Positions 57,405 to 64,000 of a stretch of DNA of 64,000 bases are shown here, in pieces. A model generated the notes under the pieces. That model was given only the letters and a program-made list of their open reading frames with translations, was not told the origin of the DNA and ran no database searches. Numbering within the stretch: position 1 is the first letter of the stretch; each line of letters begins with the position of its first letter. Position numbers and translations under genes: made by a program. This DNA is from a virus: the IMG/VR virus record IMGVR_UViG_3300032213_001568, positions 1-64,000 of that record. One strand, 5' to 3'.

Positions 57405-58808
57405 ATGAAAAAGATAATTTCTGAAGGTGGTATTAGAAACATAAAAGAACTTTCTGATAGATACAAAAAAGCGAAGATATACTTTCACCAAGATTTAGAT
57501 GGTGTTGCAACTGCATTAGCAATGAAAAAGTATTTGGAAGACAATGGAATTAAAGTTGTTGATGTTGAAGTAATCCAATACGGAGATAAAGAATTTGCGG
57601 TTAAGAAGGCGGATGCTGAAGGTGAAATTATGCCAGTTCTTGTTGACTTTGCTCACGGAAAACCAATGTTCGTGGTTCATACCGACCACCACGACAGACA
57701 AGCTGGAGCTGACGAAACTCAGTCAACTCAGTTCAGAGGAGCTCGTTCAAATGTTGAAACTCTTTCACAGATTGTTCCATCATCTGAGATTTTTACACCT
57801 GAAGATGTTGCGACAATATCTATGGTTGATAGTGCTGATTACGCTTCCAAAAATATTACACCTGAAATGGTGATGAATTATGTTTATGGAACATCAAAAG
57901 AAAAGAGTGCTAAAGAAAATAGAATGTTATTAGGTTTGGTTACAAACAAATTATTGTTGGCATTCAAAAGTAAACCAGGATTTTTAGAGACATTAGTATT
58001 AGATTGTAAACCTTCACTTCTTTCAATCTTCAATAAGATTAAGGAATTAATGAAGACAAACAGATATGCTGATATATCTTCATTAGAGAAAAACAAAGAA
58101 GATTACGTTCAGACAATGAAAGGACATAAGAATGTTCAGGTTAAAGATAATATCATCGTTCAGTATGGTGGTGGAAGTATGATGAAACCTGGTTCATATG
58201 ATAGATATACCCCATTTAGAAACAACCCTGAGGCTGACTTCCTTGTTATTGCTTGGCCACTTGGTTTATTACAGGCATCATGTAACCCTTTTAAAAAAGA
58301 AAGAGAACTTAAAGGTGTTAACTTGGGAGAGATTGCTCAAGAAGTATTATCACATTGGGAAGGACAACTTAAAGAAAAACAAATACCACTTTCAACAATT
58401 AAATGGGTATCTGAAACTGCTGCAAAAGAAGAATCAGTTGGATTTACCTTTAAGGATTTTGCGGCAATATACGGAGACAAGTACTTGGATGAGAAAGATG
58501 GTGTTAAAACACTTATGGATATTAAATCTTTGATGGAAAAGAAATCAACTGAATTGACTGAAGAAGAATGGAGTGTGTTAGACGGTGTTACTGTTCCTGT
58601 ATGGGAAGTTATTCAAGCTAATTCAGGTGGACACAAGTGTATTACAAATGTATCTGGTTTAAATTATATTGGAAGAAGTAAACGACCACCACAAGGTAAG
58701 TACAAGTACGAGTCTGAAAAAGAAGATTCACCTTACATCAAGTTTTTAAAGATGTTACAGAATAGATTTGTGAATGTTTTACAACAGAAGATTGAAGAAA
58801 GTAAGTAA
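57405..58808 (+). CDS. DHH-family phosphoesterase
   Basis: A 467-residue protein. YFHQDLDGVATALAMKKYL (Asp30, Asp32), LVDFAHGKP (Asp81), VHTDHHDRQ (Asp94, His95, His96: the DHH motif) and the C-terminal SGGHKC (about residue 408-411, DHHA1 GGGH-like) give the full set of metal sites. The DHH family includes RecJ, NrnA and cyclic-nucleotide phosphodiesterases. The long insertion between the domains is unlike NrnA (about 320 residues). Likely nuclease on short oligonucleotides or second-messenger hydrolase; cannot be separated from sequence alone. The latter would be relevant to anti-defence. Confidence 0.8.
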   Translation: MKKIISEGGIRNIKELSDRYKKAKIYFHQDLDGVATALAMKKYLEDNGIKVVDVEVIQYGDKEFAVKKADAEGEIMPVLVDFAHGKPMFVVHTDHHDRQAGADETQSTQFRGARSNVETLSQIVPSSEIFTPEDVATISMVDSADYASKNITPEMVMNYVYGTSKEKSAKENRMLLGLVTNKLLLAFKSKPGFLETLVLDCKPSLLSIFNKIKELMKTNRYADISSLEKNKEDYVQTMKGHKNVQVKDNIIVQYGGGSMMKPGSYDRYTPFRNNPEADFLVIAWPLGLLQASCNPFKKERELKGVNLGEIAQEVLSHWEGQLKEKQIPLSTIKWVSETAAKEESVGFTFKDFAAIYGDKYLDEKDGVKTLMDIKSLMEKKSTELTEEEWSVLDGVTVPVWEVIQANSGGHKCITNVSGLNYIGRSKRPPQGKYKYESEKEDSPYIKFLKMLQNRFVNVLQQKIEESK

Positions 58809-58809
58809 T

Positions 58810-59157
58810 TTATTTAAAGAACTCACAAACTTGTCCTTCTTTGATACCTAAATCTTCACAGGTACCACCTTCAAGTTCTAATACATACATTCCTTTACCT
58901 ACAAACCTTTCACAAGGTTGAGACTTACATGGTTCACAGTTGTGATGTATCTTATTGATTTTAAAGTTTTTATCTATAAAGATAATATCTAAAGGGATGA
59001 TACAATTCATCATCCAAAAACTATGTAAACCATCACCCATGATGAACAACATACCGTCAAAATTGTCAAAAGTCTTGTTCATCATACCTTCACTGGTTTC
59101 GGAACTTTCAATTAATACTTTGACATTGAAACTATTTTTATTTATTTTTAACAACAT
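58810..59157 (-). CDS. DUF192 protein
   Basis: A 115-residue protein. The DUF192 pattern is readable: EGMMNKTFDNFDGMLFIMGD, FWMMNCIIPLDIIFIDKNF and YVLELEGGTCEDLGIKEG. It lacks the usual N-terminal signal peptide. Two CxxxC groups (CEPCKSQPCERF) in the middle may bind metal. DUF192 proteins have been linked with polysaccharide or envelope functions, but their activity is unknown. Convergent with the DHH gene by 1 nt. Confidence 0.8.
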   Translation of the reverse strand: MLLKINKNSFNVKVLIESSETSEGMMNKTFDNFDGMLFIMGDGLHSFWMMNCIIPLDIIFIDKNFKINKIHHNCEPCKSQPCERFVGKGMYVLELEGGTCEDLGIKEGQVCEFFK

Positions 59158-59164
59158 ACTTATT

Positions 59165-59172
59165 AATAAATA
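59165..59172 (-). promoter_or_regulatory. TATTTATT motif 7 nt before minus-strand ATG at 59157
   Basis: Minus-strand element in the 20-nt divergent gap between DUF192 and Nudix genes. Confidence 0.25.
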
Positions 59173-59177
59173 TTTCT

Positions 59178-59588
59178 ATGAAACAAAGTGCAGGAATTAT
59201 TGTGAAAGTAAATGATAAATGTTTGGTTTGTAAGAGAGCTTCAGACATTAATGAACCATCAAAGTGGGCAATACCTATGGGTGGAATAGAAGAAGGTGAA
59301 GACCCTAAAGAGGCGGCATATAGAGAGTTCTATGAAGAGATGGGTGTTTCAGTTGATGGTGTTATTAAACCTTTGTCTAGGATTAATCGTTATAATAAGT
59401 TAGGACAGATAAAAACAATTTTACATGTTTTTATTTTTAAAACCGATACTGAAATCATTCCTGATTTAGATGGTGCTGTAGATGGTTTTGAACACACAGA
59501 ATGTGAGTATATGACTTTAGACCAAATTAAAGGGCTTAAGATGTCATCAGGTATTAAGGAAGTTTTAACAGATGTGTTAAACTTTTGA
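59178..59588 (+). CDS. Nudix hydrolase
   Basis: A 136-residue protein. The Nudix box begins at Gly35 with GIEEGE and continues with REFYEEMGV to residue 57, keeping all residues of the GX5EX7REUXEEXGU pattern. Likely hydrolyses nucleoside diphosphate derivatives (oxidised nucleotides, NADH, nucleotide-sugars or RNA caps). In this phage a nucleotide-sugar or dNTP-cleansing role is possible. It is divergent from DUF192. The large ncRNA region starts right after its stop. Confidence 0.9.
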   Translation: MKQSAGIIVKVNDKCLVCKRASDINEPSKWAIPMGGIEEGEDPKEAAYREFYEEMGVSVDGVIKPLSRINRYNKLGQIKTILHVFIFKTDTEIIPDLDGAVDGFEHTECEYMTLDQIKGLKMSSGIKEVLTDVLNF

Positions 59589-59606
59589 TTTTTTTGATAT
59601 ATTTAT

Positions 59607-59637
59607 TTGACACTACGGAATATTTGCCGTAAGTTTG
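59607..59637 (+). promoter_or_regulatory. Promoter P1, TTG-N20-TAAGTTTG
   Basis: TTGAC from 59607, 20 nt after TTG, TAAGTTTG at 59630-59637. Excellent match to the Bacteroidota consensus. The 20-nt element CGTAAGTTTGTAAAAGATTT (59628-59647) recurs at P2. Confidence 0.7.
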
Positions 59638-59642
59638 TAAAA

Positions 59643-59686
59643 GATTTAACACTCATAGGGAATGAAAGATACTCGGTAGTTAAATC
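59643..59686 (+). other. Hairpin between P1 and P2
   Basis: GATTTAAC at 59643-59650 pairs perfectly with GTTAAATC at 59679-59686, and the 28-nt interior contains a GGGAATGAAAGATACTCGG segment. It lies at the 5' end of a P1 transcript and could be a processing site or a small RNA. Confidence 0.5.
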
Positions 59687-59708
59687 AAAAAAAAAGTTCA
59701 CAAACTAC

Positions 59709-59739
59709 TTGACAGAAAGAAAAAAAAGTCGTAAGTTTG
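59709..59739 (+). promoter_or_regulatory. Promoter P2, TTG-N20-TAAGTTTG
   Basis: TTGACA at 59709, 20 nt after TTG, TAAGTTTG at 59732-59739; start of transcription is expected near 59743. Confidence 0.7.
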
Positions 59740-59758
59740 TAAAAGATTTGAGATGAAG

Positions 59759-59805
59759 AGGTTGTAAAGATTCCTACTTCGGTAGGTTGTAAAGATTCCT
59801 ACTTC
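59759..59805 (+). repeat. Tandem 22-nt repeat at RNA 5' end
   Basis: AGGTTGTAAAGATTCCTACT followed by TC occurs at 59759-59780 and 59784-59805 (25-nt period). The first copy's end and the second's start form the TTCG hairpin, so one copy can pair with the other locally. Confidence 0.75.
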
Positions 59806-60742
59806 TTCTCTTTTTGAAAAAGCGTTCTTTGAAACAAAAAGATTATCCGTTCAGGAAACACAAAGTGTCGGTGATATTATCCACCGAGTAAATGGCAGAA
59901 AGTCCGCAGCTTGAGTGTAACTGATAAACGATAATGGGCCGTGTATGGTCCTTAAATAAACTACGAAAGTAGGATAAAGTGGTCTCCCTCGTGTTGAGGA
60001 GACTGCGGTTTGAAACCCCGTAAGGGTGATTGAACTCGAGTACACAAGTGGGATATCACCACACCGTAAGTACCGAGGATAACTTCGTAGGGAAAATGGT
60101 AGGGTGACCTGGCAAAGTAGATTGTCAGGTTGAGTTCGGAAGAACGATAAGAATAACCCATAGGAACTCTGTAAGAAATGTGACCATCCAGTTACACTAT
60201 TGCGGGTCCCAATATGATAGAGGACTTAAAACCGAAAGGTAAGATGGAGAACGAGTGGTGTCGCTACTATCCCTAAGGAAGACCTACCAAGGTCTCTTTA
60301 TGAAGTAATCTTGAAATATGGAGGTGGGGACACTTCACGGAGTAGTTTAGTATTTCGTTTCTCAAAAGGAGACGGAGCTTACGTTGGACCACTACTCTGA
60401 CACATCTACAACACAAACCTAAAATTATTACAAAATAACAAAGGAAAAGTGTCCATCAGGTTTGAGTGAAAGGTGACTACATAGTAATGAGCTGTTCATT
60501 GCATACAGAGACCCCAAGTCAATGTGTATTGTTAAGAAAAACCTTTAGTCCCGCAAGGACGAACTGGGGTGGCAACCTCGGAAAGAGTTAAGTACTGATA
60601 GAGTAATTCAAACCTCAAGGAGTGGTACACCTAAAATACCGTCACTAAGAAATACTACCCAAAAGGTGGTGGATACGAAGGGAAACAATAATCCTTCAAA
60701 AGTTTCTTAACATAAGCTGTAATCTCAGGCTTTTCTAATCTG

Positions 60743-60766
60743 ACCTGTCAATTGACGGGTTTTTTT
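60743..60766 (+). terminator. Intrinsic terminator of the giant RNA
   Basis: ACCTGTC / GACGGGT stem (7 bp with one G-U), AATT loop, then a run of six or more T. Confidence 0.8.
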
Positions 60767-60773
60767 ATTTATA
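60766..60773 (+). promoter_or_regulatory. TATTTATA motif 14 nt before ATG at 60788
   Basis: Gene-oriented element between the ncRNA terminator and the next gene. Confidence 0.35.
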
Positions 60774-60787
60774 GATACTTATAAACT

Positions 60788-61012
60788 ATGACAATATTAG
60801 AAAATCTTAAAGAAGTATTACCATCATGGGCGGTGGTAACACAAAAGGAACTACCATATAAGATGGAGTATGAGATTAGACTTCAACCTACTTTGGATGA
60901 GGATGAACATTTTGCTTTAACACCAAAACTTAAGGAGGCTTGTCAGGGTAAGTTTATGGAAAGATACACTGTGGATATTGGTGAACACTTTTATATTTAT
61001 ACTAAAAAGTAA
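60788..61012 (+). CDS. Small hypothetical protein
   Basis: A 74-residue alpha/beta protein (MTILENLKEVLPSWAVVTQK ... RYTVDIGEHFYIYTKK). No known family. Starts a two-gene unit 21 nt after the RNA terminator stem. Function unknown. Confidence 0.5.
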   Translation: MTILENLKEVLPSWAVVTQKELPYKMEYEIRLQPTLDEDEHFALTPKLKEACQGKFMERYTVDIGEHFYIYTKK

Positions 61013-61014
61013 TC

Positions 61015-61200
61015 ATGACACAAGAAGAACTTAAAGAATTAGTTGACAGATACCCTAACAGTTATGAATTAGGTGAGGAAGTTAAAAAAATTTATTATAA
61101 AAATAAAGAAGAAGAAAACTCTAATATTGGTATGTTATGGGTGGGTTTTTTATTTTTAGCGATATTATTATCACTCATAACTTGGATTGTAGTCGTTTAA
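61015..61200 (+). CDS. Small tail-anchored membrane protein
   Basis: A 61-residue protein with an N-terminal helical cytoplasmic part (TQEELKELVDRYPNSYELGE) and a C-terminal TM segment at about 40-59 (GMLWVGFLFLAILLSLITWI). A tail-anchored topology. It starts 2 nt after the preceding stop and is near the endolysin gene; a holin role is conceivable but the single TM and distance give little support. Confidence 0.5.
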   Translation: MTQEELKELVDRYPNSYELGEEVKKIYYKNKEEENSNIGMLWVGFLFLAILLSLITWIVVV

Positions 61201-61217
61201 TTTCCAGACTTTAAACA

Positions 61218-61225
61218 TATTTATA
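61218..61225 (+). promoter_or_regulatory. TATTTATA motif 16 nt before ATG at 61242
   Basis: Gene-oriented element upstream of the endolysin gene. Confidence 0.35.
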
Positions 61226-61241
61226 ATTAAAATTATTAATT

Positions 61242-62087
61242 ATGTTACTAAAAGTTGGGTCTAAAGGGGAAGACGTTAAACAACTCCAAGCAAAATTAGG
61301 ATTAACCGCAGATGGTTCATTTGGTCCTAACACAGAAAAAAAAGTTAAAGAATGGCAAGCGGCTAACGGACTAACTGCTGATGGTATCGTTGGTGATGGT
61401 ACTTGGTCTAAAATGTTCGGAGCAACAACTCAACCTGTTCAACCAGCACAAGTGGTTAAAGAAGATGTTGTTATCCCTACAAGTTCAGAATTTAAATTAC
61501 AAAATCTAAAAGGACATGTTCCTGACGCAGTAATTGTTCAAATCCCTGACACTGCTAAAAAATTCAATATTACTAACCCATTAAGATTGGCTCATTTCTT
61601 AGCTCAGTGTGGACACGAGTCAGGTGGGTTTAAAGCTGTTTCTGAGAACCTTAACTATTCTGCTGACGGACTTAAGAAAATCTTTGGTAAGTATTTCCCT
61701 GGTAACTTAAACGAGTCATACGCTCGTCAACCTGAAAAGATTGCTTCACGTGTTTATGGTGGAAGAATGGGTAATGGTGATGAGTCAACAGGTGAAGGTT
61801 TTAAGTTTCGTGGAAGAGGTTACATTCAACTGACTGGAAAACAAAACTATACAAACTTTGCTAAGTTCATTGGTGAAGATACTGTGTCTAATCCTGATTT
61901 AGTTGCTACCAAATATCCTTTAGCTTCTGCGGCGTTCTTCTTTGATTCAAATAAACTTTGGTCAATCTGTGATAAGGGTGCTGACGAAGCAACTGTCACG
62001 GCAGTTACCAAAAGAGTTAATGGTGGTACAATAGGTCTACCAGATAGAATAAAACACTTCAACGAGTATTATAACTTACTTAAATAA
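61242..62087 (+). CDS. Endolysin: peptidoglycan-binding plus GH19 domain
   Basis: A 281-residue protein. Residues 1-60 are a PG_binding_1 domain with the repeats SKGEDVKQLQAKLGLTADG and WQAANGLTADGIVGDGTW. After a Pro/Gln/Val linker, residues about 85-281 form a glycoside hydrolase 19 (chitinase-like lysozyme) domain: LRLAHFLAQCGHESGGFKAV (catalytic Glu), YGGRMGNGDESTGEGFKFRG (second Glu) and GRGYIQLTGKQNY. It cleaves peptidoglycan glycan strands to release virions, or acts as a virion lysin. No signal peptide, so it needs a holin or is packaged. It is followed by a terminator. Confidence 0.9.
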   Translation: MLLKVGSKGEDVKQLQAKLGLTADGSFGPNTEKKVKEWQAANGLTADGIVGDGTWSKMFGATTQPVQPAQVVKEDVVIPTSSEFKLQNLKGHVPDAVIVQIPDTAKKFNITNPLRLAHFLAQCGHESGGFKAVSENLNYSADGLKKIFGKYFPGNLNESYARQPEKIASRVYGGRMGNGDESTGEGFKFRGRGYIQLTGKQNYTNFAKFIGEDTVSNPDLVATKYPLASAAFFFDSNKLWSICDKGADEATVTAVTKRVNGGTIGLPDRIKHFNEYYNLLK

Positions 62088-62090
62088 TCT

Positions 62091-62116
62091 AAACCCCCTC
62101 TAAACAGGGGGTTTCT
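62091..62116 (+). terminator. Intrinsic terminator after endolysin
   Basis: AAACCCCCT / AGGGGGTTT stem (9 bp) with a 6-nt loop; the T-run is short. Confidence 0.7.
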
Positions 62117-62179
62117 AATTAATATGTTGATTTAGTCAACCAAATCTTCTATTATTACCTAAACATAAAAAAACAAACT

Positions 62180-63202
62180 ATGAAAAAAATTAAATTATTT
62201 CTCTTAACCCTTTTCGCATTCATTGGATTGAGTGCTTCGTCACAAGTATTAACATCGTTTAATCTTGATGTAATCAACCCTGAAGGTTGTCCATACACTT
62301 TAATTGGAAACTACTATGGTGGTGGTATCCAAGGAACGATAACTTTCTCATCACAACCTTTAGCAGGATATTATGTTTGTACAGTACCGGCGATTGACAG
62401 TTTGAATATTAGTATTTGTGTGGTTTCAGCGCCACCTTGTTTTGGTGAATCTTGTATAAATGAAGTTATATATCTTGGACCTGGACAAGGAGTTCAAACA
62501 TTTACTGTTGTACTACAACCTCAAGATATTGATGGGGATGGTTTCTTTGATAGTGTTGACTGTAACCCATTTGACCCAACTGTTTATCCTGGAGCACCTG
62601 AGTTGTGTGATGGTATTGATAATAATTGTGATGGGATATTTGATTTAACACCATCAATTAGTATGTATTTTGTTCCTGACTCAATTGTTACTGAACCAAA
62701 CTCAATATTCATTGTATGTCAAACAACAAATGTTACTTCTTGGAATTGGAATTTTGGAAATGGTGTGACATCAAATACATCTTACCCAACTACAAATTAC
62801 GATATTGATGGAACATACTCAGTATGTTTATATGGAACTTCATACGATGGATGTGTAGTTGATTCTTGTCTAACATTTACAATTGATTCACTTGGATGGA
62901 CACCAGGAGGTGTTATGACTAACTACACTTTAAATATTGTACCTGAGTATACTGTTGGTGTGACTGAATTAACTAACAACGTTAAAGTTTGGCCAAATCC
63001 TGTGTTAGGTATTGTTAATATTAACACACCATCAAATAGTGGAACATTAAGAATTATGTCTATTGACGGAAGATGTGTTTACCAACAAAAATATTTCACT
63101 AGCAACATTCAGTTTGATTCTGAAACATTAAGTGATGGAACTTATGTTATTACTCTTACTGACGATAGTGGTAAGTTTTACACAACAAGAATTATTAAAT
63201 AA
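62180..63202 (+). CDS. Secreted protein with MopE motif, PKD domain and type IX sorting domain
   Basis: A 340-residue protein. Signal peptide at 1-22 ([20 protein letters not shown], then SQ). A MopE-type metal-binding stretch at about 116-156 includes [35 protein letters not shown]-like domain at about 163-235 has [18 protein letters not shown] and GTYSVCLYG. Residues about 268-340 are a type IX secretion C-terminal sorting domain ([45 protein letters not shown]). It would be moved across the inner membrane by Sec, then through the host type IX system to the cell surface or medium. This is a strong host marker and unusual on a phage; it has its own terminator. Confidence 0.85.
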   Translation: MKKIKLFLLTLFAFIGLSASSQVLTSFNLDVINPEGCPYTLIGNYYGGGIQGTITFSSQPLAGYYVCTVPAIDSLNISICVVSAPPCFGESCINEVIYLGPGQGVQTFTVVLQPQDIDGDGFFDSVDCNPFDPTVYPGAPELCDGIDNNCDGIFDLTPSISMYFVPDSIVTEPNSIFIVCQTTNVTSWNWNFGNGVTSNTSYPTTNYDIDGTYSVCLYGTSYDGCVVDSCLTFTIDSLGWTPGGVMTNYTLNIVPEYTVGVTELTNNVKVWPNPVLGIVNINTPSNSGTLRIMSIDGRCVYQQKYFTSNIQFDSETLSDGTYVITLTDDSGKFYTTRIIK

Positions 63203-63205
63203 TAA

Positions 63206-63229
63206 AATCCCCCTGAAATATGGGGGATT
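63206..63229 (+). terminator. Intrinsic terminator after secreted protein
   Basis: AATCCCCC / GGGGGATT stem (8 bp) with an 8-nt loop; an A/T-rich stretch follows rather than a clean T-run. Confidence 0.6.
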
Positions 63230-63247
63230 ATAATTTTTATATTGGAT

Positions 63248-63511
63248 ATGAAAATTAAAATGGGGGTGGTTGAAAAACACCAATACGAAGGTGTTAGGGA
63301 ATTTGAAGAAATTGACTTGGACAAGTTTCCGATAATTAAACAATTTATGGATGTTAATCCAGATTGCACCGAGCATGAATTACTTTCTTATATTAAGAAA
63401 ATTAAAGATGAGGAGTTCAAAAAATTCATAACAGAATTAAGTTGGAACTCTATCATTAAAGAAAACTTCAGTAAGAACAAGACTGAATTTAAAATAGAAA
63501 TAGAGAAATGA
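63248..63511 (+). CDS. Small hypothetical protein
   Basis: An 87-residue protein from the ATG at 63248 (a TTG two codons upstream is possible). Acidic, mostly helical: FEEIDLDKFPIIKQFMDVNP and FKKFITELSWNSIIKENFSK. It overlaps the RmlB start by 4 nt (ATGA), so may be linked to nucleotide-sugar synthesis. No known family. Confidence 0.5.
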   Translation: MKIKMGVVEKHQYEGVREFEEIDLDKFPIIKQFMDVNPDCTEHELLSYIKKIKDEEFKKFITELSWNSIIKENFSKNKTEFKIEIEK

Positions 63512-64000
63512 ATATATTAATAACTGGTGGATTAGGTTTTATTGGTTCTAATTTTTATAATACCTTTAAAAATAAATATCCTGACTATAATTTAGTTATC
63601 CTTGATAGTGAAACATATGCTGCTGATGAAGATAATATTGAAGATTATGGAAAGGCAAGAATAATCAAGTTCAGTATTACTGAACGAGAAAGATTATTTG
63701 AGTTATTTGAAAATTACAAGTTTGATTCGGTGATACACTTTGCAGCTGAATCACATGTTGATAACTCAATATTAAATCCGATGGAGTTTGTTCAAACAAA
63801 TATTATTGGAACGTTGAATTTGTTGGATGCTTCTGTTAAGTATGGTATTAACTTGTTCTATCATATATCAACCGATGAAGTTTTCGGACATTTAGGTGCT
63901 GTGGGTTCTTTTGATGAGAAAACCGCTTACGACCCAAGAAGTCCTTACTCGGCATCAAAAGCATCATCCGACCATTTTGTTAGAGCGTATTACCACACTT
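63508..64000 (+). CDS. rmlB: dTDP-glucose 4,6-dehydratase, 3' truncated by window edge
   Basis: 164 residues are visible; the gene runs off the window. MNILITGGLGFIGSNFYNTF is the NAD-binding glycine motif, SVIHFAAESHVDNSI the typical RmlB segment, HISTDEVFG the Thr-Asp-Glu catalytic triad region and SPYSASKASSDHFV the YxxxK catalytic motif. The enzyme makes dTDP-4-keto-6-deoxyglucose, precursor of rhamnose and of 4- or 3-amino sugars, which a DegT aminotransferase would use. It thus links with the glycan island at 32.6-43.6 kb. Confidence 0.92.
   Translation, partial: MNILITGGLGFIGSNFYNTFKNKYPDYNLVILDSETYAADEDNIEDYGKARIIKFSITERERLFELFENYKFDSVIHFAAESHVDNSILNPMEFVQTNIIGTLNLLDASVKYGINLFYHISTDEVFGHLGAVGSFDEKTAYDPRSPYSASKASSDHFVRAYYHT

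Larger units (their letters stand above)
59628..59749 (+). repeat. 20-bp direct repeat carrying two promoters
   Basis: CGTAAGTTTGTAAAAGATTT occurs at 59628-59647 and again at 59730-59749, 102 bp apart, covering the -7 element and transcription start of P1 and P2. Confidence 0.85.
59743..60766 (+). ncRNA. Giant structured non-coding RNA, about 1 kb
   Basis: No credible protein gene exists from 59589 to 60787; this is the longest gene-free stretch in the window, and its base composition is visibly richer in G/C and lacks codon structure. It begins after two consensus promoters and ends in an intrinsic terminator. Many perfect or near-perfect hairpins with stable loops are readable: CCTAC-TTCG-GTAGG (59773-59786), CTAC-GAAA-GTAG (59961), GTTC-GGAA-GAAC (60134), ACC-GAAA-GGT (60231), AGACCT-ACCA-AGGTCT (60280), GTCC-CGCAA-GGAC (about 60548), GAAGG...CCTTC (about 60678). 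Longer pairings such as GGTGAT/ATCACC (60026/60054) and ACCCC/GGGGT (60511/60565) are also seen. Giant phage-linked RNAs (GOLLD, ROOL) are known; membership was not established. It is not tmRNA, RNase P RNA or a group I intron by the conserved cores I looked for. Confidence 0.8.

Noticed and set aside
59851-60161. Two short minus-strand open frames inside the RNA locus
   Set aside because: They lack a plausible start region, have no recognisable product and overlap strong hairpins of the + strand RNA.
59589-60766. Group I intron, RNase P RNA or tmRNA in the 1.2-kb gap
   Set aside because: Fragments such as TCCGCAGC and ATTGCGGG look like group I Q and P elements but are in the wrong order, and no exon is split. 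AGAAAGTCCG resembles part of RNase P but the second conserved core is missing. No tRNA-like ends or tag frame were found for tmRNA.

Overview
The window reads as part of a large tailed-phage genome (probably a myovirus) whose host is a member of the Bacteroidota, most likely a flavobacterium-like gliding bacterium. The phage nature is supported by tail-fibre arrays, prohead/virion-like proteins, a recombination nuclease pair (SbcD/SbcC, like T4 gp47/gp46), a primase, a phage-borne sigma factor, lysis genes, and tightly packed genes overlapping by ATGA or TAATG. The host assignment rests on four things. A secreted protein ends in a type IX secretion (Por) sorting domain. Many promoters match the Bacteroidota pattern TTG-N20-TAnnTTTG. 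Leaders are A-rich without clear Shine-Dalgarno sequences. SprB-like repeats are present, and signal peptides end in the FSQ style typical of this phylum. I saw no tRNA gene and no CRISPR array.

Layout. 1-10.7 kb: tail fibre/adhesin region on the + strand, with a giant Gly-Ser/Thr triplet-repeat protein, three tandem glycine-rich adhesins, SprB-like fibre proteins and a large virion protein. 10.8-14.1 kb: a RuvC-like nuclease, then a minus-strand fibre cassette (Thr-Pro stalk plus YVTN beta-propeller) paralogous to the plus-strand cassette at 6.1-8.5 kb. 14.2-23.4 kb: DNA replication and recombination (primase, PD-(D/E)XK nuclease, SbcD, SbcC), an adenine methylase beside a candidate nuclease, and a sigma-70 factor. 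23.4-26.5 kb: candidate lysis cassette. 26.5-32.6 kb: probable virion or prohead proteins, a histone H1-like protein, many small genes, DnaJ. 32.6-43.6 kb: a ten-gene glycan island with glycosyltransferases, methyltransferases, a DegT-type aminotransferase module, a NeuD/PglD-like acyltransferase and a heptosyltransferase-like protein. 43.6-59.6 kb: accessory and metabolic genes (D12 methylase, LRR protein, DUF932, PcfJ-like, thioredoxin, glutaredoxin, DUF3310, N4/N6 methylase, DUF5856, DHH phosphoesterase, DUF192, Nudix). 59.6-60.8 kb: a gene-free stretch of about 1.1 kb that looks like a giant structured RNA with two tandem promoters and a terminator. 60.8-64 kb: small proteins, a GH19 endolysin, the type IX secretion cargo and the start of an RmlB dehydratase.

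How it fits together. Sugar-nucleotide and glycosyltransferase genes, including a fused protein whose C-terminal half resembles autotransporter O-heptosyltransferases, sit in the same genome as very Ser/Thr-rich fibres. Glycosylation of the phage's own fibres is therefore a reasonable hypothesis. Two promoter classes are visible: host-like TTG-N20-TAnnTTTG in front of several accessory genes and the large RNA, and a TATTTATA motif in front of many other genes. Members of both classes lie exactly 4 nt before the ATG, which suggests leaderless mRNAs. The phage sigma factor is a candidate for reading the second class.
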